Shown here in pieces: positions 1-9,200 of a stretch of DNA of 17,917 bases. The notes beneath the pieces are model-generated. The model did not search any database and was not told the DNA's origin. It saw only the letters and a list, made by a program, of their open reading frames with translations. The translations under genes and the position numbers were made by a program. The DNA is taken from contig NAVB01000791.1 in NCBI GenBank assembly GCA_002179805.1, positions 1-17,917 on the forward strand. Direction: 5' to 3'. Within the stretch, counting starts at the first letter, position 1, and each line of letters begins with the position of its first letter. The DNA is from Acanthamoeba lenticulata. Lineage: Eukaryota; Discosea; Longamoebia; Acanthamoebidae.

Positions 1-3000
1 ATCTCCTCGGCGAACTGGGTGTCGAGCGCCGCGAGCTCGCACGAGGTGTGGCCCACGCAGACTGACGCCACGCGCTTCTTCACGGTCTCCTGGTCGGCCT
101 CGCAGTCGTCGTAGACCTGAACGTTGTCTTCACTGCACGAGCCGTCGAGCTTGCCGAACCGGGCCCACTCGATGCGCGAGATGACGCCGCCCTGTGGGCA
201 CTCGAGCCGCACGATGTCCTCCACGTTGGAGGCGCGCGCGTAGAACTGACCGCCGCCGTCACCACAGATCGAGTTGTCCACAACTAAAGAAGGTGGAGGA
301 GGACGTCAGCTGAGGGGAAAAAAACCGAAAAATGCAAAGAATGAACGTACCGCTGCTCTTGAGGCAGTACTCAGACTGGATGTCGAGGTACCAGTCGACG
401 ATGTGGCCACGGTCCGACGGGCCGGTGGCGGTGAGCACCCAGTCGGCCAGGGCCGGCAGGCCCTTGAGCCCGGCCAGGCCAGGCACAGAGGCCATCGTGT
501 ACTGCAGCACGACGGGCGACGGCACGCCGCTGCCCAGCGGGGCCGTGCTCTCGGTGGCGACCTTGAGCACGACGTCCGTGGTGATGTTCTTGGCCCGCGG
601 GCTTGTGCTGGCCATGCCCTTGCGCGTCAGCACAAAGCCGACGCTGTTGGGATTACGGTGCAGAAGCACGATGTTGACCGTGAGCGACGTCACGCAGTCA
701 CCGTCGGAGAAGCCTAGGCCGGTCATGGGGAAGGTGTCGGGCACGTTGCCCATGTTCTCCCACGGCTCCACGCGCTTGGCCAGCGCGCCGCCTTCGAGCT
801 CGTCCGTGTGCTCGTCGCAGAACGAGGGCTCGGTGAGGCCCTGCGCCCGGATGACGTGGACCGAGCCCATGGTGACCTGCGACAGCGCGGTCTCAAAGGC
901 CAGACTCACGGTCTGACGCTGGGTGAACCACCCGCCCTTGAACCGCTTGAACAGCGGGCCCAGCACATTGGTCTTGTCCCTCGCGCCCGTGTTGGGCGAG
1001 ATCTGCGCGTGCGTCGAGCGATTAGTGACACTACAGCGCGTGCGGGGGGGATGCGGGAAGGCGCACGAGCTGAGCGAGGTTCTTGTCAAACATCGGGATC
1101 TCGGTCCGGTCCTTGAGGCTCTCGGCCCAGGAAATACTCGAGGGCGCAATCGAGGGCACGGGGATGGTGGCCTCACCGAGGCCCTTGACGTCGAAGATGA
1201 GCTCGCCCTTGTCGAGGTTGACCAGGGCCAGCGACGACGGGTCGGTGGTGAACACGTGGGCCTTGAACTGCCCGGCAAAGTCGAATGACATGGTCATCTC
1301 GTAAAAGGCGCAGGTCGGGTTATCCGGGTTCCTGCGGCAGTCGCTGTACTTGAAGGCCTTCGTCACGCCGCCCTTGATGCCAAACTGCGTACCGAAAGTA
1401 ATGGTCAGATGTCACGTCATCAGGCAGAAAACAAAGAAACAATCACGTACGCGAGGCTCGGTGGAAGGGCCGTCGTGGAAAACGAGGGAGAAGAGGTCCG
1501 AGTCTTCGCCGCCCACACGGTTGTTGCCGTCGGCGTCGGAGAGGGTGACCTTGAGGGTCTGATCGCGGAAAATGCGCATTTCGCCGTCGGCCTTGTTGGC
1601 CACGGTCTGCACGCTCGAGCTGGCCGGGTCGAACGGGCCGTAGAGCAGGAAGCGGCGGCTGTCCTTGGACTCGATGTTCTCGCCGGTGGCGCCGCGCTTC
1701 CAGATGAGGGTCACCATGGCCGACCTCTTGTCGGCGACGGGCCGCGGGAAGGTACCCGCCGGGATGACACACACGCCGGCGATCTGGAGCGAGTCCACCT
1801 GCGCGATGGGTGTTGTGCCGTCATAGGGCTGGATGGGACCGGTCCACACGACCTCGCGGTTGGTCTCGATGTGGTCGCCCGACGCGGCCACGCGCTGGTT
1901 GTTGCCGCTCCAGCTGAGCTCGCAGACATAGCTCGAAATCGACGCGTCGGCCGGCGCCGGGAAAGCCCGACCAGAGATACCGATCACGATCTGCTTCGTG
2001 TAGTCACCACCGACGGGCGACACGGCCTGCAGGATGGGCACGCCGTCCGGATAGCCTGATGACGCCATGCCCACGTCAGCATCGTGTAAACGCCAGTCTT
2101 TTTGGCGATGGGCGAAGCGACGTACGGTTCTGGCAGTAGTCGCCATAGTAGATGTAGTTGGAGCAGACGCACTCGACGTTGCGAATGTCGGCCGACCACC
2201 AGCAGGTGCCGTTGTTCAGGCAGGTCGACGGGCACTTGGGGAAAGCCACGTTGGCCGTGCGCGAGACGCCGTACCTGGTCTGCACCTGAACCTGCGTGTC
2301 CATGTTGCTCACCTTGTCCGAGTCCGGCGTGGTCAACGTGCACGAGATCCTGCCGCCTGATGAGGTCACGGACATCGGTTAGCATCATCATCATCGAGAC
2401 CAGTTAAACATTGAAGGGACGAGTCCTGTACTGTCGATGGACATGGTGGACTCGATGCAGGCCATGTTCGGGCCAAAGACCTGGACCACGGGCTTCTCGT
2501 CGGGGTCCGGATTGAGTTCATTGCCGAGGATGGTCAGCTGGAGGGCACCGCCAGAGATGGAAAGGGAGGCCTGCTTGATCCTCGGTTGTCCCGGCTGCAC
2601 AATTTTGATTTATTAAAAAAAAGAAAATCGTTAACATTTTAATATTGAAAACCAAGCGAAAAAGAAAGCTGAAAATCAAAGGTAAAGGTGGGGTAGAGGG
2701 GGGTACCTGAGCGTCTGCAGGGAGTTTACTCCAGGTGCCCGACGCGATGATGGAGCACTGATCGCTATCGGGGAAGCGGAGGTTGAAGCTCCAGCCCTCC
2801 TCCCTGCCCTCGACGAGGCTGGAGAGAGGAATGTTTCTTGAGTCGTGCACATACTGGTCCTCGTCGTCTTCCGGTCCGAACGTGCAGCCGTCGTAGCCCG
2901 CGTCCTTTTCAAAACCGACAAACTCCAACGTGGCGGACGACTTTGAAGTGGAGAAGTTGATGTCCCACGTGAGGTCCTCGTTGTGGAGATTGTCCGTCTT

Positions 3001-3330
3001 GTCCGGGCGATAGAAGCACTTCTTCATCCCGGTGCCGCTGACTTCAAAGACCCAGGCCCATTCTTCGCCAGTGTCGTCGTCGAAGCTGCACGAGGACAGT
3101 TTCAATCCACCATTAGTGCACGACCCCAATAGCTCATGGACTCAACTCTTTGTATCTTCATCATAAAGCCCTTCTTCTCTTGGGTGGGTGTGTGCGTACT
3201 CGATACAGCCCCCGCCCGAGACCCCCAGATACTTGACGGTGACGACGTAGTCGCTAGAGAGCGCCAGCTCGACCACGCTAAGCAGGAATAAGATTACAAG
3301 CAGCATCCAACCCACGCTTGAGCTCCGCAT
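1..3330 (-). CDS. Secreted TIG / EGF / SUEL-lectin-like surface protein (3' end off the window)
   Basis: Exons on the minus strand: 3330-3200, 3085-2707, 2594-2432, 2356-2126, 2055-1451, 1384-1067, 1002-351 and 283-<1. Phase closes at all seven junctions, giving at least 920 residues. I chose the ATG at 3330 because it starts a clear signal peptide (hydrophobic core residues 8-24, likely cleavage near 26); an in-frame ATG at 3381 would bury it. Residues about 171-265 resemble a TIG/IPT domain. Residues about 266-302 form a six-cysteine EGF-like module (C-x3-C-x5-C, then CVC, then C). Residues about 303-826 are beta-rich and unrecognised. From about 828 the pattern LECPQGGVISRIEWARFG, then paired cysteines and VCVGHTSCEL, matches SUEL/galactose-binding lectin domains. 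No transmembrane segment is seen, but the C-terminus is missing. By domain type it is probably extracellular, for adhesion or glycan recognition. Intron 1 uses acceptor 3087-3086; other acceptors are possible but close the frame less naturally. Confidence 0.8.
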
Positions 3331-4200
3331 TGTGGCGGGCAGCAGAGATCTTGGGCGGCTGGCTAGTCGTGTGGCGCACAAGAGTGCACTGGTGTGAGCA
3401 AGCGAAGAGGTGTGAGTGTGAACAAAATGGGAGAGAAGAGGAGTTCTGCCTTTTGTGCGGCTGCCCAGTTACACACACCTAGCAAAGGCCAGATTCCCAG
3501 GTGGTTTGTTGCTCAGTCCTGTCCTGTAGGAAACGAGAGATCAGTTAATGAAGATAAATAAAGAATAAGAAAAGTGCTGATTGGTGGTTGCTATGGTACG
3601 AGAGGAGTTTCATCAGTGGTCTCGGACAACGTAGTCGCAGCTGCGGCACTCCCCACCTCTGTTGCGCCTGTCCTTTCGTTATACCTGCTTCCCACATCAT
3701 GACGTGTTGACAGACCAGCTGGTGCACTCCGTCGTTGCTGCCCTCCCCACACCTGGACCACCAAAAGCCATTGCCCCAAGCCAGCGACTCGGAGGTGTCA
3801 GATCCACGTGTACCCTAGGTGCACCGTGGTCGAGGCGTGTTTATGTTGGTCACCGTGATCATTCGCCAACAACGAGGGACGTAGGAAACCTAGCCCTGCG
3901 AAGATTCCTGTCCCTGCGTTCGATTAGAATCTGCGCAGTATCTTGACCTGGCCGGCCAGCGTCAGTGAGCGCTCTGGCAAGGTGCAGGATAGAGGGCAGG
4001 AGGAGACTGCCGAGCGCACGCGCCTGCCACAGGACGTGGCCAAAACCCAGCAAGACCATAGCGGCTGCTTGTGAGTTGGAAGTGTAGTGAGGGATCGATT
4101 GCTAACAAGGAGAAGGAAGAGGGTAAGGTGCCTTTATGTGCTTGACGAGTGAAAGGTAGCGAAGTCCTCTTGTTCCCCACCCAATAAATAAATAAAAAAG
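3331..4200. other. Intergenic region with no convincing gene
   Basis: This 870-bp stretch separates the 5' end of the lectin-like gene from the 3' end of the NDK-like gene. The first 150-250 bp should hold the promoter and 5' UTR of the leftward gene; I see no strong TATA box. Short open frames occur on both strands, for example minus 4059-3859, whose N-terminus is hydrophobic. None shows a recognisable domain or clear exon chain. A CATAAAG motif near 4133 on the minus strand and a GTGCG...CAG intron-like segment inside the 4059 frame are the only hints of a small gene. No tRNA or rRNA was recognised. Confidence 0.5.
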
Positions 4201-4237
4201 TCATTTTTGTTTTTTGCGCAAACGCTACAAAAAATTA

Positions 4238-4243
4238 TTTATT
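4238..4243 (-). terminator. Poly(A) signal AATAAA of the NDK-like gene
   Basis: On the minus strand AATAAA lies 28 nt after the TAA stop at 4273-4271, in an AT-rich tract. This is the expected place for a eukaryotic polyadenylation signal. Confidence 0.6.
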
Positions 4244-4270
4244 TGTTTTCAAGTGCGGAGGTGTATCTGC

Positions 4271-5804
4271 TTAGAGAGCAGCAGCGAACTTGGCGGAGGC
4301 CAGGATGGTGGCGGACTCAGCGGCGTCCTTCTCCTCAGTGGCGTCGAAAGCCGACACCTTCTTGCCCTCCTGGTCGAGGTCGGGGTTGGAGGCGAGCTTC
4401 TGGACCTGCTCGAGGGCGAGGCCCTTGGAGATGAGCAGCTTGCCGAAGGCGGTCTGATCGTAGCTGAGGGTGGTGCCAGCCTCGTGGTCCGAGAAGAAGC
4501 GCTGGAGCTCAACCATGCCCTCGAGGGGACCAGCCGAGGCGTGCACACCGTTGGTGCCCTTGTCGACGTCACCGAGACCAAGGTCGGCCTTCTGTTGTGT
4601 GTGGCATAGGACCACAAGAGGCGCGATGTGAGCGATTGAGCGAACACATACTAGAACAGAGAAAGAGAGAGGCCTCGCCAAGCGTCGTGAAGTGACGATG
4701 GTGAGGTGGGAATGAAAAGATCTCAGGCGCTTTGAGGAAAAAGTTATCAACAATAGTGTTCAGAAAGAACGCAGCAAAGCTTTGCATCATTGATGGTGTG
4801 CAGAACCACCGCGACCAAACAAAGACGGTAACGACGGAAAAAAGAGGCAGTCACGTACGTGCTTCAGGAAGAGGTTGCGGATGGAACCCTCAGCAGCGTC
4901 CTTGGGGTCGGTGGTGCCAGTGAGCTTCTGGCGGAGATCCTCCCACGACTTGGTGGAGCGGGCCTCGAAGAGGATGATCGAGTGACCCTTGGTGGTGTAG
5001 GGGACTAAAGTAGATTATGTAGATTTGTAAGTTATGAAGGTACTTAAGCTTTGGATTTGAATGATTTGGAATCGAAACGTCACGTACCGAGCTGGTAAGC
5101 GTGGAAGGGGTTGAGGATGATGACGGGCTTGCCGAGGACCTTGAGCTTCATGGCATAGGTACCTAGAGCGAAAAGATGTACCGTGAGCATACATTCATTT
5201 TCCAGTGAGATTGTTGAACAAAGAGAACATAACGTACCGCCAGCGAGCCTGGTGGTGCCGAGGTTGTCGTTCACAACGCTGAGCGAGAAGGCGTTGAAGT
5301 TGGGCTCCTTGGCAAGGAACTGGTGACCGCCCAGAACGGGAGCACCGGCCTCAATGTCGGCCTTGAACTTCTCATCGAGGTTCTTCTTGGCCTGCTCGGA
5401 GATGGCAGCGACGCCCTCGCGGGAGATGGCGGAGATGACGCCATAGTGCTGGCCCATCAGGTTGTGCTTGTCGAGGTAGTCACCCGACAGCACGCGGACG
5501 GAACCGACCTCAACGCCGAAATCGGCGAGGGTCTTCAGGGCGAGCTCGACCACAGCATCGACCTTGACGCCCTGTTATTGTGAACCGGTAAGAATCGGAA
5601 CAAGATTTTGTTTTTCGGAGTGATGAAGAGCGGATTTGGCTGGCGTACAGCGTAGTTGGCGGTGGCCTCAGGCTTCAGGAAGAAGAGGAACTGGTGCACA
5701 TCAGCGGCAGGAGCCTCGTAGGGCTTAACCCAGGCGTGGGTCTCAGTGGCGTCCTTGGCGGTGACCTTCTCGAGGGCGGAGATGATGTCGTTCTTGAGGG
5801 ACAT
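4271..5804 (-). CDS. Divergent nucleoside diphosphate kinase-like protein
   Basis: Exons: 5804-5649, 5571-5238, 5162-5088, 5004-4859 and 4591-4271. Phase closes throughout, giving 343 aa. Introns are 77, 75, 83 and 267 nt. NDPK landmarks appear in order: a beta strand ending FFLKPEA (Lys44, like the IKPD lysine); a strand GHSIILFEA (195-203); TGTTDPKDAAEGSIRNLF (217-234), like the family's GxTNPxxxxPGTIRGDF with the arginine kept; and NGVHASAG (251-258), with His254 at the phosphorylated-histidine position. Canonical NDPKs transfer the gamma-phosphate between nucleotides. Here the usual HGSD is HASA, and about 100 extra residues separate the lysine and histidine regions, so activity is uncertain. 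A C-terminal tail of about 70 aa follows. The many introns and evenly GC-ending codons would suit a well-expressed gene. The family is moderately sure; the function is inference. Confidence 0.75.
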
Positions 5805-5805
5805 T

Positions 5806-5885
5806 CTGAGGAAGAAGAGATTGAGCTACGATTTTCAAAACGGAAGCTTGGGCGTTGAACGACATGTCTAGCGAACTACACGTAC
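5806..5885 (-). other. Probable 5' UTR intron of the NDK-like gene
   Basis: On the minus strand a GTACGTG donor at 5885 and a TTCTTCCTCAG acceptor ending at 5806 define an 80-nt segment ending one base before the ATG at 5804. Donor and acceptor match the coding introns of this window. Nothing upstream adds coding sequence, so I call it an untranslated-leader intron. Confidence 0.6.
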
Positions 5886-6245
5886 ATGAAGATGAACTGT
5901 GGTGTAGCTGGCCGGTTGAGAGCGAGACGAAGATCCAACGCCTGTGCCCGGCCTTTTGGGCAGCGCAAGCGTCGACAGCTTATGATGCCCGGTAAAATCC
6001 TCAAGCGAAGCGGGTGGGTATTTAAACTCACTTTTTTTTGCGCCAGTTTTCTCCCCTGTGGCGCTGCCTTCGAAGAAGGCAGACGGGAGGGAGGAGAAGC
6101 GTTGCCAAAGCACACTGGGGCGAGCTCAGTTTGCTTTTTGAGGTGGTTAGAGACCAAGATTGAGATTAATCGGCTAGTGATTGCTTGAGTGGAGAGGCTT
6201 GCCCCTTTCCATTTTGGCGAATCCTTGTCATTTCTGCAGTCGAGG
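5886..6245. promoter_or_regulatory. Spacer between divergent NDK-like and MED14 genes
   Basis: About 360 bp separate the leader of the leftward NDK-like gene from the ATG of rightward MED14, so both promoters should lie here. TTTAAATA (6026-6019, minus) is a TATA-like element about 130 bp above the probable UTR intron donor. A perfect 7-bp inverted repeat with a 3-nt loop (TGCCTTC-GAA-GAAGGCA) lies at 6065-6081. The transcription start sites are not known. Confidence 0.45.
6019..6026 (-). promoter_or_regulatory. TATA-like box (TTTAAATA) for the NDK-like gene
   Basis: This AT octamer sits in otherwise GC-rich sequence on the minus strand, upstream of the inferred leader. It is close to palindromic and could also serve the plus strand. 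The call rests on position and composition only. Confidence 0.35.
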
Positions 6246-9200
6246 ATGGCCGATGCTCCTCCGCCCCCACCCGAGCTTCGTACGGTGAAGCTGTCCACTG
6301 TGATTCATAGAGCTGTGGAGAGATGCTACAAGGAATTAACGGCCGTCGCTCAAAGGTACTGATCTGCCTGTTTGATTTTTTTTTTTTTTTTAAGCTTTCC
6401 AAATGCACTTTTTAAATCTGCACTCGTACACCGTGTTGCCCAACGACCGTGCAGGCTCGAGGAGAAGAGCGACCGAGATAGGAAAATAGCACTGCGTGAC
6501 TGCTTTCAGAATGCGCGAAACCGACTGATTAAGCTTCTGGTGCTGGTCAAGTGGAGCGCGCACGTGCCTGCTGTGAAAGCCTCATGGGTGCCTCTTCTCA
6601 AGCATCTTACTCTGCCACTACGGCATCCACCGCTCCATCCCTGCTGCTTCTCCTTCCTCACATGCCCATCTTTCGTGCGCTGCATCTGTGCCCAGGATTT
6701 GGAGCACTTCTTGATAGAGCAGGACGCCTCGCTCGAGGGTGCTGCAGCCCGCCTCTACAACTTCATGGGCACCATCAAAGACGCCCGGTGCGCCACCCTC
6801 TCTCCGCTCTCAACACGCTCTTTGTACATGGACGTGCGAAGAGACTTGCCCCTCACATGGCAGCTCACCACCGTTGCAGGGCGCCCAACTACGATATCCC
6901 GACGGCCATCGACGTGTTGGCCACTGGAACCTACTCGCCGCTGCCCACTGCCATCAAGGTGCGTTTAGGCGCGAGTGTGGTTTTGTCGTCTGAGGCTGAC
7001 CTCGACCCATCCTCTGCCAACAGAACATCATCCCCCCAGCGCCTGTGACCGAAGACGAGGAGAAGCAGATCCTGAAGCGCCTGAACGACATCATTTCCAT
7101 GCGCCTGTTCCACTCGAAGCTGCCACCCCACTTCTCCGTGCGCGTTGGTACGTCCTCCTCGTTCGTGATCTCCCTACCAAGCCCGTGAGAACTCACGCGT
7201 GGCGTGATGAATCAACAGAGGACGGCCGGGTGTACCTCAAGGTCAAGAACGAGTTCGAGGTCTCGCTCACGGTCTACGGCGAGGACCCCACGCTCGGCAC
7301 CGAGGCTGAGCAGGTCAAGAAGTACCCGTGGGTGGTTCTCGGCATCGACCTCTTCATCTCGTCCAGCGGTGCGCACAAGTCCCGCTTGAATGCCTCCTCT
7401 CGTGTTTGGGCTGCTGACTTTTGGCCCTTTTGCTTGTGTGGTGCGCCACGCAGCGGGAGTCAAAGAGGACACGGAGGCCCTCTTCCCGTCCCGATTCATG
7501 CACGTGTTGAAGGACCGGCTGCAGCAGCGGATGGCGCGGGCCGACCACCCCCTGGAGGAGCTATACATAATCATGCGTATGTGCCGCCTCCACGTGTGTC
7601 TACACACAAGGTCCCGCGCCCGACCTGAACCTGACCTTGGCCCTGGCCCTGGCCCTGGCCCTGGTCGTGCGCGCAGATGCCGTGTGCGTGCCGCTACAGA
7701 TCGGCGTGCTGGCCACCCAAGCGCAAGTGTTGAGCAGGCGGCTGGCTCCCGACGTCAAGGTCGACTACGTGCCGGAGAAGGACTTGCGAATCTACTACTG
7801 GAGGTTCGATCGCTCGCTCGCTCGTCCGCGTGACTGTCTTACGGCCAAGCCTTGGCCCCCAGGCTCTAACCACACCGCACGTGCGTAGGGAGCTGGCCGC
7901 GGTCAAGTACCCGGGGCAGGTCAGGCGGGACGTCGGTTCCGACGGCGGGTGGCCCATCTACCTCCAGATCGTCGTTGACGAACGGCAGCTGACGGTCACG
8001 CACGCGCCGCACCTTGTCAACCCGGTCACAAGCGAGGAGGTCAAGCTCGTGGTGGTACGTGTGATTTTCTTCTTGTGAGGAACATCAACGGCTCTCGGCT
8101 TACTCTTGTACGTCGACAGAAATCGACGAGCCTCAACCTGGAGCAGTTGTTCCAGCAGGCCGTGCAGTATCACTCGTACTCGCTCCTGCACGCCCTGCAC
8201 GAGGCGCTGTTTGCCGACGCCAAGTTGGGTCTCGCGTTCGACGACGTCCGGCTCATCAGCGCCAACCAAGGCAAACAAACGTACCTCAAGGTCCGGCTAT
8301 TCAACCCGCACTGCCTGTTTGTCTCGGTCGACCTGCGGTCCGGTCGGTTCCTGCTCAAGGCCCCTGTGGGCGTCATCGACCCCGGTACGGCCCTGACCCG
8401 CCCTGCTTGCTGGTTTGTCCCGTGCTGATGTGAGGGACGACACGCCACAGAGGTCCTGCAGCCGCTCGAGACGAGGCTCAACAAGGACGCGACATTGATC
8501 CCGTCCATTGTGCGCGAGCTGCGACACAAGGCCCTGCTCTACCACTTCTCGCGGATCGCCAGCGCCGAGTCGCTCCGCGTGGAGGCCTTTCACGAGCTCC
8601 TCAAGGCCCCGCCACCCCCGGCCGAGGCCGATAAGGGTTTGGCCCGCTCACCCCTTCCCCAGCCCCCATGCTCCTCACCCTGGCGGCGGTCTCGGTGTGA
8701 TGCTGTCAGCAGAGCCGCAGCATGTCTTCTCGAAGAACACGCTGTACCTGCGCTTCCGGGACGTGCCGGACTACTTCTTGGCCATCGAGATCGACGAGCA
8801 GGACTTTACCCCCAAGTTTTATTTATTGGTCACCAAGTACGATTCGACCCGCGCCCATAGGAGAGGCCGCATGGAGACTGACCCCCCCGAGGGGTCCGTG
8901 TGGCGTGCAGGAAGAGCACCCAGTCGTCGTTGATTTACGTCCAGCAGGTCGTGTCGCTGGCCGACGCTTTGTCAAAGAGCTCGCCGTTCCTGGTGCCATC
9001 GCTGGCCTCGGCCTCGTCGCTGCTCGTGCCGCCGCACACGCCCTTCTCGACCTTTGCCACGCCGATGGCCTCGCCCTACGCGACGGGCCTCATGTCGCCG
9101 TCGCCCATGCCCTCGCCGGCCTCGTTCCTGCACGAGCAGGCCAGCATTCCGGCCGACATCGCCCGGCAGATCAAGCAGGAGACCGAGGCCGCCAGCCTCC

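Noticed and set aside
259..1278. Minus-strand continuous open frame of 339 codons
   Set aside because: Only its 1002-351 part is an exon of the lectin-like gene. The rest is intron or out-of-frame translation of the neighbouring exon.
1409..2059. Plus-strand open frame of 216 codons
   Set aside because: It is a shadow of exon 5 of the minus-strand surface protein, which shows consistent phase and secreted-protein composition.
3891..3940. GTTCGATTAGAAT stretch resembling a tRNA T-loop
   Set aside because: The flanks do not pair into a T-stem, and no anticodon or acceptor arms can be drawn.
3859..4059. Minus-strand 66-codon frame with a hydrophobic start
   Set aside because: It has no domain or conserved pattern, and its inferred splicing gives only a very short peptide. 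It is kept as a low-interest observation, not annotated as a gene.
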